From NCBI GenBank assembly GCA_949358305.1, contig OX442314.1:15307060-15371059 (forward strand): a DNA stretch of 64,000 nt. The letters run 5' to 3'. The notes under the pieces are model-generated. The model saw only the letters and a list, made by a program, of their open reading frames with translations, made no database searches and was not told where the DNA came from. The DNA is from Strigamia acuminata. Its lineage: Eukaryota; Arthropoda; Chilopoda; Geophilomorpha; Linotaeniidae. Positions 22,666-34,899 of the stretch are shown piece after piece. The position numbers and the translations under genes are program-made. Each line of letters starts with the position of its first letter. Positions within the stretch are counted from its first letter, which is position 1.

Positions 22666-25408
22666 ATGTGCGTGTCAACAAAAGATATGGCGACATTGAT
22701 TAAAAACAAAAGCAATGTCGGAAGTGGTTCAGAAAATTCGGATGATAGTGACGAAGACGAAACTGGTGATTCAAATTTAGTGGTTAGTGGACAGGAGGAA
22801 GAAGAAGCGGACGAAATTTCAGAGTCTGAAAATGAAAAGTAATTTTTATTTTTGTATTGTAAGATAAAGTATTTAGCACTAATTTTCTTATTTTTTTATA
22901 TTTTCAAAGTGATTTATCAGACGATGAAGAGTCCAGTGAAGAAGAGAGAAATGCCACTTTCGATAATGTATTAATATTAAATTCCCAACAAATAATGTGA
23001 AGAGTCAAATTTGGTTTTACAGGGTTTGGTTTGCAAAGCAATACATCCGTATAATCCTAGAAAGAAAGGTTATTTGATGTTTGAAAAGGACGAGGAAATG
23101 AAAGTCATCGAGAAGTTGTATGATGAGAAAAAATAGATTTATGACAATTTTATACATTTATATTTTTATATATAATTTTAGGAATGAAAATTGGATTAAA
23201 GTTGAAAATCTGAAACAGGAAGTTGGTATGGTTCCGCTAAATTATGTAACATTTTTAAGACAAGGACAAAAAACTTTAGGTGCATGTACAGATCGCTATT
23301 TAACGTTATTTTATTAACAACAATAATTTAAACTAATAAAATTACCATTCTTTAGAAAATAAAATTTCGGACGCGAGCAGTAAAAGGTATAATTAAATTT
23401 CACATTCGACTTTCTCGGTTTTGTTAAATTAAAAAAGAAAATAATTCGATTTTTAGCGGGAAAGATTTATGGCAAAATTTAAAATTCGCTGTGAAACAAG
23501 TATAAGATAAATAAATCATAATGCCCAACTTACTTTTAACATGTTTTAAATATTTCAGTCAACTGCTACAGATGTGCTCAGTGCCTTAGGAGCCATGCCA
23601 AGTGGCTTTAGGATATCCACATTACAAACACTGCTAAACGAAAGTACGACACATCAATATAAATGATTTGATTCGATTATAATATCATTTTTTATAGATT
23701 GCAAGTACACCTTGGAATGTGCCCTAGCACCTAAACTGAGTCCAACCAATCTTGGGTTTTGTGACTTCTCTCTGGATTCAACTAATGAAACAGTCAGATT
23801 CCATGATATTTTTAAAAATAAAATAAAAAATATTTGAACTATATTGTAGCTGCAAGTTACTGTTGCTAAAGTACAAAGAACTGTACGTCTTGTAGCTTGT
23901 AAAAGCATACCTTTACCAGGAGCTGGTAATTTTATTATTATTGTTGTTATCAAACTAATTTATTTTTTCATTGTTTTCTTACAGGTGTCGAAGTGCTTTG
24001 TCGTCACGTTTACGTATGTTTGTTTGATGGGACTAAAATTATTAGCAACATTCATCGCGTTTCAGCAAAATGGGACAGTGAATCGTCTAAGTTGTGGTCG
24101 TTTGCAACGAAGAGTATATTTCCAACGCCATCGAACGAAGATGCCAACATTTTAATTCGTTCAAGAAATGCGCACGTAAATTTAGGGGTACTTTTTGAAG
24201 TATGCATTTCTACGTACAGAGCAGTGAGTTATTTGTTTGTTTCCAAAATTGAAAATGTAAAATGATTATTTTTAAGAGTTCTGCCGATTACAAAGAAATG
24301 AGTTGTGGATGGGTTTTTGTAAAGCTGTTTGATGCGGTTGGTTTGCAAATTAATAGTGGGTAAGATTCTAATTTGTGTTGACAATATAAAATCTTCAATT
24401 AATTGTTGATTACAGGACGTACAATTTGAAATTGCACGGTGGAAGCCCACACGAACATGGAATCGCAGTTGATTCTTCAATCGTTGCATCAGGTGATGAC
24501 TTAAGACGAGTAATTGCAGAATATTTAAGTGAATTTTTATATTTACTACTACAGATTCGATTAATCCACTGAAAGCAATGGTAACACGGTTTAGACATCC
24601 AACACTTGTTGTAAAAATATCACGACCAGAAAGTCAGATTAAAAATGAAGCAAGGTAAATTGCTCTCGTGGTTTTTCTTATTCGAGCATGTCGGTCTACT
24701 TTAACATTTTAGTGTTTTGCCACCAACATTTATCGCAGCTGTGAGTTTAGTCCAGTTTCTCTGGATTTATAGGCAAATATTAGCTGAAACACTTTTGAAA
24801 GACAGAACTGACAATCAAAGTGCAGGTTAAAAGTCTTAAAAATTACCCCAGCAATGCGTATTGACATTTTTAAAACAATCCCTTAGAGCTTATTTATTCA
24901 CCGGTTTTATCACAGTTTCCGACGGTAGCAGCTCAGTCTGATATCATGGACATTATGAAGGTATAAAATTCTCTGAAGTTCAAATAACAATATCTATTTG
25001 TAATATCTATTGTTTATTTATTAGAATGCATGGTTGGAGCAACTGAAGTTAACCAAACGTTCTGAAAAATCAAAACCCGAATATTTAAAACGGCTTTTCA
25101 CGACTGTTTTTATGGATAATATTTTTATTTACAGTAATATTTATATACCACCGTATTCTTCAACAAACAATCAAGTTCAACAGGTTATTAATAGTTGCAT
25201 TATGCATTAGCTTTGGCATTCATGCATATATTTTTTAAATTTACAGTCACGAAATGAAATAATCAAGAAAGTCCAAGCCATATTAAAGATCAAAGGACCA
25301 AGTGGAGGATTTTTATCATCGCAGTTGACCTTCAAACCGTTTGACAATCGAAAATTAACTTTTGATATTCTTGGATCCCACTGTCGACATGTGATTGACG
25401 AAAGTTAA
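22666..25408 (+). CDS. NPHP1: Nephrocystin-1 (NPHP1), SH3 plus nephrocystin homology domain
   Basis: Ciliary transition-zone/cell-junction scaffold. Seventeen exons: 22666-22838, 22910-22967, 23023-23117, 23182-23279, 23356-23386, 23457-23499, 23559-23643, 23698-23792, 23850-23925, 23985-24223, 24277-24359, 24416-24492, 24555-24654, 24713-24825, 24887-24960, 25025-25183 and 25247-25408. They encode 586 residues. An acidic Ser/Glu region (1-77) precedes an SH3 domain at about 78-142 (AIHPYNPRKKGYLMFEKDEE, WIKVENLKQEVGMVPLNYV). The nephrocystin homology domain follows: LSALGAMPSGFRISTLQ, LCRHVYVCLFDGTKIISNIH, SCGWVFVKLFDAVG, IYRQILAETLLKDRTDNQS, FPTVAAQSDIMDIMKNAW, LTFDILGSHCRHVI. Human NPHP1 is about 730 residues; the N-terminal coiled coil is absent here. 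Start 22666 or 22687 (same frame). It ends 28 bases from the stop codon of the convergent carrier gene. Confidence 0.93.
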
Positions 25409-25436
25409 AAATTCTGAAGACTTCCAAGAAGAGAAG

Positions 25437-26595
25437 TCATTTATAAAGTGTGTGGCAAAAGTCCAAAGCCCAAGAATACGTCAAAAAAATGACAGCATTT
25501 GTAGGGAATGCACGTATGGCCATAGCCCAGAATCCGCGACCGAATATGGTGACGCCGTGATGCCGGAAAGTACTGACAAAACAATGAATCGTGCCTTGGT
25601 ATTTTGGTTTTGAAGGATTGTCCGCTTGTATACGGGTTTTTATTACATCTAGTGGTAAAATACATGTCCAGGATAACAGCCCTAGAATAAAACATTGTTT
25701 GAAAAATATATTTCAAAATTTAATTGCAACTTTACCTGCCATTCCACCGGCAAACATAATTTCCAACACACTCGGCGGTGTTTGCGATTTTCTAAGAGCT
25801 AGGTCATATAAGACCATGTAAATAGCCGAGGCTGGAAGATCTCTTAAAAAACAATTAACTATTTATCACTGTTTAAACGGATTCCATGTTGAGTAATTTA
25901 CCTAAGTAATTGTACGAAGAGTCCTTTGTAGCAGCCACGCAAATTATCTTTTGAATAAACAGATTTAAGGCATTTGATTGGTCCTATATATTGAGATCCG
26001 TATTGTTCTGTAAACATAATAACTCATTTTGAATTTTTGTGTGCTATGTAACCACAGCAATTCGACTTACGAGACTGCAAGCGAGTCTTAATAACTTCTG
26101 TTGGTGTTGCAACTGCGAGTTGGGTAAAACCACCCACTATTCCGGCAAAGAAAACATGATGTATTGGTGGATGATATTCTATTTCATGCCAATTGGTGTG
26201 CCCAATAAGTCTTAAAACGGTTCCATATGTTCCAAAAAATATACAGTTAATCACACCACTTGTTAGAAAAGGAAATGCCATTCCATTGTAGAAACCTCGA
26301 ATCTAAAATTATCTAAAATTAATTTTTACAATTTTTAATTAATTGTATTAAATTTCCTTACCGTTTCATGCTTGTAAGTGTGAACTATACACTGAGTTGT
26401 GCTTTTAGTTGCCCTTGTTTGTAATCTTACCTAAAATATGGTAGATATCAAGAAAATAAAAATTTGGATATTTACCCGATTTAAAAAAGTTTTTAACATA
26501 GAATAAAATGCCTTTATAGTGTCAAATGGATGCCCAACAAGTAATCCAGCACATCCACCAACCCAACCAGCAATAAAATCAAACGTGTATTCCAT
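25437..26595 (-). CDS. Mitochondrial carrier family protein, SLC25A45/47/48-like
   Basis: Inner-membrane transporter of the SLC25 family; substrate unknown (the A45/47/48 group is linked to carnitine or amino-acid-like metabolites). Minus-strand exons: 26595-26476 (or to 26512), 26430-26362, 26302-26071, 26007-25902, 25842-25736 and 25681-25437, giving 292 (or 280) residues. Three carrier repeats are visible: GHPFDTIK with VRLQTRA, ATPTEVIKTRLQS and LPLDVIKTRIQAD, each with the PX[DE]XX[KR] signature. Glycine-rich helix starts (FIAGWVGGCAG, FFAGIVGGFTQ, MFAGGMAGLLS) are present. If the GT donor at 26475 is used, 12 residues interrupt the first signature and the intron is only 45 nt; a GC donor at 26511 would remove them. 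Confidence 0.9.
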
Positions 26596-27146
26596 CTTGA
26601 CTGAGTGTCATCTTAAAATTATCTCTCTCAGAGATCTGATAACCGATTAAAGAACATATTGGAGCTATTTACGGCAAGATTTTTATTTGTACAACATCCA
26701 AATACTGTTAATTTGATAAAAACCAATCGTATTTGTTATTACCGTTTTTTTGTTTTAATTTATAATTTTGAAAAAAGCAAACTTTTGGTAAAATACATTT
26801 AATTTAAAGCGACATTCAGGGACCCACGATTTTTTTTATTTATTATAATACTGACAACAAATTGAGCTATTTGTTGTTCCCACATGGTTCTGCAAAATTT
26901 TAATTTATAAGAAATGAATTAATTTCGTCCAGCAAAACTATGGTAGGTAGGTAACGAAAGTTACCAACAGATGTCGCAACTCGTTCAATGTAAACCGCGT
27001 GGTTCAGGCTGGTACAGGATATAGAGCTGACGCCTGACGAAAGAGTGGCAATTTCTGGCAAGTTTATGTTAATTGCTATTGTCTGTCGTATCATACAAGT
27101 GTCCATTTTCTTCCAAATGTGTTTTCTATAAAATTAAATTAGAATC
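26596..27146. promoter_or_regulatory. Divergent upstream region of the SLC25 carrier and EXOSC5
   Basis: 551 bases between head-to-head start codons. It contains a small perfect hairpin GGTAAC-GAAA-GTTACC at 26950-26965 and no convincing open frame. Both promoters must lie here; no TATA box is clear. Confidence 0.45.
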
Positions 27147-28066
27147 ATGAACGTTTCTTTGCGACCTTACGTTTGCGATTTGAGCAACTTATCTCGTCCC
27201 GACGGGTCCGTCGCGTTGTGTCACGGTGAACAATTTAAAAGTTTATTAAGTTTTGATCTAACAAATTTCTGTTATTATATTTTTCAGGGGACACAGCAGT
27301 ACAAGCGGCAGTTTACGGTCCTTCCGAAGTAAAAATTCAAAAAGAAATCGTGGATAAAGCTCATGTTGAGGTTATTTACAAACCTAAAGTCGGTTTACCG
27401 GGTAAAATAATAAAACATAATTTACACGTAGCCCTAACATTGACGTGAAATTTTATTTCTTAAAGGTACTGCTGAGAAATTACGAGAAAACACAATAAAG
27501 AACATTTGTGAATCTGCAATTTGGACCGCCTTACATCCAAGAACGTCTATTTCAATTATTATTCAAGAGTTAGAAGACCACGGCGGGGTATTTCTTGTTT
27601 ATTGGTAACATTTAAAATGCATTAACGTGTACTTTTTCTCTACATAGTTGTTGTCGTGTGCAATAAATGCTGCATGTTTAGTCTTAATCGATTCCGGAAT
27701 GGAAATGAAGTACTTGTTTAGTTCAGTAACATGCGCCGTATTGAACGAGGATATAATTTTACATCCTTCGATTAAACAAGAAAAAGTTCGAAAAAATACT
27801 CAAAACGGGTTGAATATTTTGTAAAATAATTTTTTCTCTATTTATAGGAAGCAGAAGCAGTTTTCACAGTGACATTTGAGAGTCAATTCGGGCAAATTTT
27901 GTCTATTAATAGCAATGGTTTATTAAGTGCTGCGCAAATTCAAGCCTGTATTGACAATTGCCGAAAAGAAAATGAAGACATTTTAAAGTTTTATCGTCAA
28001 ACTGTGGACAGAAGATACAGTAAAGAACAAACGGTTCAGAACATTGAAGTGAGTAAAGAACATTGA
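27147..28066 (+). CDS. EXOSC5: Exosome complex component Rrp46 (EXOSC5)
   Basis: RNase PH-fold subunit of the nine-subunit RNA exosome ring, catalytically inactive in animals. Exons 27147-27225, 27288-27401, 27466-27587, 27648-27785 and 27848-28066 encode 223 residues. Diagnostic stretches: [72 protein letters not shown], and the C-terminal [16 protein letters not shown] that matches the human FYRESLQRRYSKS ending. The donor after exon 4 (GTTCGA at 27786) is weak, but it is the one that keeps frame with [18 protein letters not shown] at 28127-28132 lies 61 bases past the stop. Confidence 0.93.
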
Positions 28067-28126
28067 AATGAGTGTGATCCGAGTTGCGAATGTTACGTCG
28101 GGCGGTGCTGGCATCTCGCGGTGGGA

Positions 28127-28132
28127 AATAAA
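28127..28132 (+). terminator. Poly(A) signal of EXOSC5
   Basis: AATAAA 61 bases after the EXOSC5 stop codon, in a locally GC-richer context. Confidence 0.55.
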
Positions 28133-31100
28133 ACTTCGATCTTTGATATCATTGGTTGAACGCTGCATAAATGCTTGCTTTCTTTGTATTTTTATTTGTT
28201 TGCCGAGCGTAAAAGCACAATATTTACGTACCTTTATTTTTTATTACATGTTTTCTTGTGAAAACATGGAATGACGTTGCTGTTTTCAGGTTTAAAACAA
28301 AACAAATGTGGGTTCACTGTGTACCAGTTGATGTTTTCTTGTTATTTACATCCCAAAAACACTAGTTGAATTATATATTTAAAAAAAAAAGCTGTCAAGG
28401 TCATTATCGGTCAAAGATGCATCAAATTTGACATGTTTTCCTGTCTATTTGAGTGAATTGCAATCAAGGAAGAAGGAATTTTTTTTTCCTCAATACTTTC
28501 TGCTCTATCTCGAATAGTTATCAGATGGGACGATTGAAAAATGAATTGCATGAATGGTGACAATGAAACAAAACCGGAAAGCGACCACCGTAACGTTTTT
28601 ATCTAATTGAATTTGTCGTACTCATTTCCCCGTCGTCTTTCATATTATATTTATTACAACAAAACACTAGAAACTCTATAAACTACTCGTTACATGACTA
28701 AATGTCAATTAACTTTGACATAAGCAACAACAATGTGTTTTTTTATTAATAGAAATCGATAACGGACGAGTATTCATTGCTTGTAGATGAGGCCGCATTC
28801 CCAGTGGAATTATGAGTCCACGATAACCGTGATGATAGGGGACTGACAAAATCTTTGAGGTCTTGACAACAAACAACCTGTTGCTTGCATCTTCCTCTAT
28901 AATTTCACCATGAAATGGCATGTGGAAATAGCTCTTATAGAAAAGTGTTTGAAAGGAACCCTAATGATTACCTTCAAAATGTGATTTCATAATTAAGAAA
29001 GTTTGAGAATTTTGTTGGATATGCAATAAATTGTTAAAATGTAAATGAAATAGTGCGATTTTCGGTGCCGATCGATTCGTAAAAGGCGGCATCTTTGACA
29101 CGACCTCCTTTAAATGTCATGCCGTATAACTTACGCACGGGTGGCAAGGGTTAGCCCTCGTGATGAGGGTGCGAGTGGAAATCTGCGCGCAAAGTGTGCC
29201 GTTATTGGCGCCCATCGTGCCTCGTGGGACTGGGACATGAAATTATGGAGATGGATGTAAATAAGTCTTAAAATGAAGAAATCTAAGCACGTGAAAAAGA
29301 AATAAATTGGCAAAAGAGGAAAAAATTGCTTCGACGTTTTTTAATCTCGTAAAAATTGAGATGTTTTTCTTCACGACAGAATGATTTAAAATTGCTAGTT
29401 TATCTCGTCAACATCGTACTATATCGTAGTTATATTTCAAACCTGTCATGTTCAATTATAAATGCATTATTTTTAATACAACAGGCTATTCGTTCTCCTA
29501 TTTTTTTCTGTGTTCAACACAAGCCTGAACTTTGAGATTATTTTTTAAACATTGGTAACGTGAATGTTCCATCGCTATCAATGGGCGAATCTGTTTTTTT
29601 TTTCTTCTCACATTTTGTCAGCTTGTTTTATTAAGTGGAAGCACGCAACTTTTGAAATTAAGGTGAATCTACAACCAAATTGAGGTTATGACTTGTAATT
29701 TTCAGCCTTTTCTGCTCGCTTCTTGTTACAAGTGAAATCTACGACCCTTAATTGGCTTTCTACACATGCAATTGCACTGACACTTCTAGATAGGATCATT
29801 GTTTATCACTTGACTCAAATCTGGTGAAGTGTGTGCTAGGAATTCCTTTTCTTATTTTTTTTCCTTCTTTGTACGATTCATTATAAGTTAAAGCGTTGGC
29901 CGTTTCAAGTATCGATTTCATTCCCAATTAACGACCGTCAAAACAAACTGGACGAGCTAGTGAGCTAGCTATCAAAATAGACGTCAATCTGTTCCCAAAT
30001 CTTAAAATAATAAAATAATAAGCGCATTTATAAAGTAAACAACATATTTAAACTGTTTTCAGTCGGAGTGGGCATTTAAACAACAGTTAAACATGACTTC
30101 ATGAATGCGTCGAATATTTAGCTTTAATTTTTCAGTTGATTGGAATTGCGCAGTTGGTGTAATTAAACCTAAATTGGTGTCAACAAACTGTAGACTTCTT
30201 TCCAACTTTTAATTTGATTTTGCCCTGCTGTTGAAGTCCAGGTTTTGACTGGAGGGTTATTCAATCTAGAAAATCTTCTCATTAGTCATGCCAACAACAT
30301 CTAGCCGTAAGCCTTTACCTTGCATTTATCAAGAAGGGGGCATTATCACAATCCCTTATGCGTGATTGGTCTTGCTTTTATTTTTTTCCTGTGGGTGCGT
30401 CTGGAGTGAAGTTTTGACACGAAACTGAATATTTGTCAGGCACAGTCATAGGGAATAATTTCAAAATAAATTTCATCATTAGTGGGTTGTTTTCCCATGA
30501 TTCATCATATGAAATAACCGCAGATGATCTTTTCCAGCTACACACCAACATGTGATGTCATAAAGACATTCTTGTCATATCCTAGACTGCACGTGCATTG
30601 CCTATATCCCCTCACTAGTCCCTTGTGGGTCCCTTCTGATCACGGCCACACACACTGTCAGCACGTTCATCCGTGACTGACTCTGTCGACTTGTACTGTT
30701 TGCTTGTCAGCTTTCTTTTGGGGATTCTATAGGCCTTGTTCTTCTAAAATCAGTTGGCGCAAAAAAAGAAATATATTTCGCAATTGTTTTTATTTCGGTA
30801 AATGTTTTTTTTCTTTTTTCTTTTTCCCGTTTAAAAGTTTCATACAGTCTTGTTACTATTTGAACTGTTTTTTTTTTTTAAATGTCACTTGTATGAATGA
30901 GAAAACAGTGACATTTAATGGGTCTGAACGAACGGATACATTTATTTTTTTATTTTGTTTATACATGAATGTTTTTTTTCTTCTTTTGTTATACAGTAGT
31001 AGTTTTACCAGGTTATTTACATTGACATAGTCGGTGTACCCATTTTCACTCTTATTTACTTTATTTATTGCTAATCGATATAAAGATTTTTCTAACATAT

Positions 31101-34100
31101 TAGTACGTTATTATAGAACATTTTATTGTACCCGATTTAGCATTGTTTTTTTCCGATTTAACAATTCCGTTTCAGTACAAAAGATCATTTATGCAAATGA
31201 GGATTTTGCCATGAGACTCATAAATGATTATAATGGGGTACAAATTGAAGATGTAATGAATTTTTTTTTCTTTAAAAAAAAACCGTTTCTTTTTTAACTT
31301 GATTTTCTCTTCATTTCTCGAACACTGAGATCCGGGAAGATTAAGATCAAACGTAACCGATCATCATTATGATGAGTTAGTGAAAAATTTTCTTAACCTT
31401 CAAAAAGACGGCCGGCCCTCTTCTTTTCTCTTATCAAACCGGTTTTGCCAACTGCAGAGGTTTCATCACGCACGTGAGCCATCAGGGGTCCAATACCAAA
31501 CCAAACCGAGACACGCACACCACGAAAACCCGCGCAGTCGCGCACGTGCATGCCTCACCGACGACGTTTGTCTCCTCACCCCTCATCGCCCACGACTCTT
31601 TTCGATGCCCACTTTGTTCCAAAGAGTTCATCTACGGTCTAACGTGGCGTTTAATGCGATTTAGAGGGTCTAAAGTGAAGCATTTGAGGTTTTATTCGTT
31701 GTTTGCTTAATTGTATTTTGAGATTAATGTTAATGTGTGGATATTTTCTGATTTAATTTTATTAGATTTATTAAAGAAACTCCTTTTAAATTAGAGTAAT
31801 TTATTAATACGAGTTGTTAGGCGAAATTAGAGTAACAGCATTTAAAAAGCAATGTCATAAATTGTAACTGCCGGAATCTTGATGTAAGTATAGGGTCGTA
31901 ATGGATGTTGGGCACAATTTGAATTCAATAAAAAGACTTTTTTGGTCGACTGGAAATAATTTTTCTACTTAAAAAAAAATATGCCGGTAAAAAAGAAACT
32001 GTGCCGCAAGCCGATATAAAATTTTAAGGTTTGGGAAAAAAAAAGAAATATAAGTGGCACTAGATGTGAGAAGAACAGTTGGTGCAGCTAATCGTACAAA
32101 TTTTTACGATGTATAATAAATAGCATTAGATGCATGATTGGGGAAGATTGGTCGGGTCTCCCGGGTAATTGTGACGGGCGCGCGCCGAGCAAATAACAGA
32201 CTGCAAAACCTGGAGAGAACACTCACGTGAGATAGAGATATGCATCCCGTATCGTCTCTACTCATATTCTACAACAAACTATATACACTAATAATTTCGT
32301 CTTTTTCTGAGATTTAGTGCAACATCTTCAAATTAGATCTTCACCGAAGAAATGTTTATTTTGTTTTATTTTTTGGGGGGGTTTTCTTTCGGGGTTCCAA
32401 AATTGGTTCCCGAGGTTTATTTTTGTTGAATTACCCGAGTTGAAATAGCAGCAAATTAAATGACTCGTGGGCTACACTTTTCTTTTCTTCTCCACTTGTT
32501 ATTTTCGCTTTCCCGTCCCCTCTTTGTCATAAAAACTGCTATAGCTCATCGTAAACAATTTTATACCACCAGACTAAATATTAGATCTCAGCTACTGAGG
32601 CTGATAGCTCACGATATCAATTTTATGCAGAGGGGGAATCGTTTTGGCCATAAAATTAGAGCCTAAGGATCAAGTAGGAGATAAACCAAGCTCGTTTAAA
32701 ATTGCGAATGTTTTTAAGTCGAAGTGAAATTTAAATCTACGGCGATTAAAACAAGAAAGAAGAAAAAAATACAATTTAATTTATTAAAATTACAATATTC
32801 TTTGCGTAAATAATTTTTTTAAAAAAATTATTATTATTATTATTATTATATATTTTTAAAAATAAACTCCTTAATGGTGTGTTTATTTAATGCAAAGTAT
32901 AAAAGTACATGAAATTTACCGCTTAATTAGAGGTCAGGAAGCGAGTGTAAAGAAATAAAGAATAATTTTTATAGATGTAAATGGTAGGTGAAAAAAAATT
33001 GAAAAGAAATATCAGCTGCAAGTAGTAAGCAGAATATTTGTAAGGTGTGTGGCCGGGCGAGGGTGGGTTAACTTATTACAGGGCGGCTTGCTACTCGCAC
33101 TATTGTCTGGCCTTTGTGTGATTGCAAACCTTGTGATTTGTGAGCGCCCCGCCAATACTTTCTCACAAATTACAAAACATCTTTTATCTAGATATTTTAA
33201 ATCCTTTAAAAATTTTTTTGTTTTCAACTTTCAATTTCCAATATATTTTGCTTTAAATAGTCACTTTTTTCTTATATTTTTTGTATATTTTAAAAAAAAA
33301 ATTCAAATTTCACATAAGTTTTCCACTTGAAACATTCACACACATTATTTTAGTTAAAGATTGTTAAAAATTTGATTTTAAGTATAAAAAGTATACCATC
33401 CGACATTCACGATGGTTTTACATACTTCGAGATGTCAGCGCGAAGTTATACTGTATATCCAAGAGTTCTTCTTGGGACTGTGTAGTTCGTCATTCTCTCG
33501 TAAGGGGATCCACTAGCACTGTGTCCCCGTGCTTCGCACGGTGGGGCGGTCGAGATAGGAGGAGCAGACCTCATTGAAGAAGGCGGAGCTCGTTGGCGAG
33601 GTGAAGGCGGTGGCCATCTCGGACGGCAGCCAACCAGATAAGCGGGCGGCACGAAAGGAGGGGCCGAATGCCCGCCCACCCATGATGAAATGAACTCCCT
33701 GTCCAAGATGGGCCACGGTGTCCCACGAGACTTTAAAAAGCCAAATAATTTTTTTTTTCTGTTGGAAAATTTCGAATGGGAGAAAAGTTGGAAATTTTTC
33801 TGATATTTTTCTTTTTTGTTCAAAATGTTTTAATTAATAAAAAATAAATCTTGATGCCGTGCATGTTTTATTATTTAAATTTTAAATTACAATTTTTATT
33901 TTTCGAAGAGACAAAAAAAGAATCAATTTTTTTTTCTTATTTTTTTTTTCATTTCAGTAGGGAAAGAAAAAGTATTGAAGTTAATCCGGACCTTAAATTT
34001 TAGTCCGCATGCGTGCGTGGGTGAAACCGGATGTCTCGATTAGGCGCCATTAATTAATCAAGCCGATTAGTAGGTCCTAGGGATCAATGCTAAAAGAGGG

Positions 34101-34860
34101 CAAGGGATGCTCCCTACCTAAATCGTATTAAGCCTTAAGCTCATTTCTCTCGACTCATACTTGGTGACGCCATCGTTTGATTTTTCGAGTTCACCTCGTT
34201 TTTATTGCGCATAAACGCGTCTTTATTTTCATCATTTCACTGTCATACAGTTAATTAAGTCCAATGTTTATGGAGAAATTTAACCCCGTTGAGTGAATTT
34301 ACTTTTACTCAACTTGCAAAAAAAAAAAATAAAAAAAAAAAATAAAAAAATTATTATATATATCACTGAAGAGAATGAAACGTGAAATGTGATTAGAGAT
34401 AACACAGTTCTTTAGTTTCAGTTACGAATGGTTTCAATCTGGTCAAGTGAAACAGCTATCGTTATCAAATTTTTTTGAAAAAATTTTTTTTCTTCCAAAG
34501 TAATCATTAAACAAATATGAGATACACGAAACTTAGTGTTTTCACACCTCAATTTATAGATAAGAATATTTTTTTTCCTCTCTCCAATCCACCAACAATT
34601 TTTCGAGAATTAAAAAAATAATAAAATAAAAATAGATAAGAGCGCTGTAAATGATTGCACACCCAAGTAAACTTTCATTTTGTTACGTCTTTAATTTTTG
34701 CATAAAAAAAAAAATTGTATGAACTCGTTGGTCAGTTAGTGTAAACACCCCGAACTCTTGTGTTATCCTGATGAGCCCTAGGAGTAATCAGGAAAATCAT
34801 TGGTAGTTTGATGGTTTCAAGATGCGAGTGAGTTCAATCGGTAGCCCGAGGGGAGTGATG
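28133..34860. other. Gene-poor upstream flank of homothorax
   Basis: 6.7 kb without a supportable gene. It is mostly AT-rich with several less AT-rich blocks: about 29080-29240 (with CCCTC/GAGGG hairpin), 30540-30700, 31410-31640 and 33410-33735. A homeodomain-type site cluster (ATTAATTAATC) sits near 34050. The position between a housekeeping gene and a TALE homeobox gene suggests distal regulatory DNA. Confidence 0.45.
33405..33740. other. GC-rich insertion-like block of unknown origin
   Basis: About 335 bases of strongly GC-rich sequence in sharp contrast to AT-rich DNA on both sides. It contains the hairpin CCGTGC-TTC-GCACGG (33527-33541) and a minus-strand open frame (Pro/Arg-rich, ...GTPWPILDREFISSWVGG...) running through the whole block. 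It may be a short retroelement or a piece of a duplicated gene; no family recognised. Confidence 0.3.
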
Positions 34861-34899
34861 TTGGATGGGGGTAATTTTTTTTGTCCATGAGAAAACTGA

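Noticed and set aside
26900-27106. Minus-strand open frame between the SLC25 carrier and EXOSC5
   Set aside because: No homology, no splice-compatible neighbours and it overlaps the expected divergent promoter region.
31474-31710. Possible C2H2 zinc finger (FRCPLCSKEF) in an open frame
   Set aside because: Only the CxxC half is present; the histidine pair and correct spacing are absent, no splice context exists, and the match is short enough to be chance.
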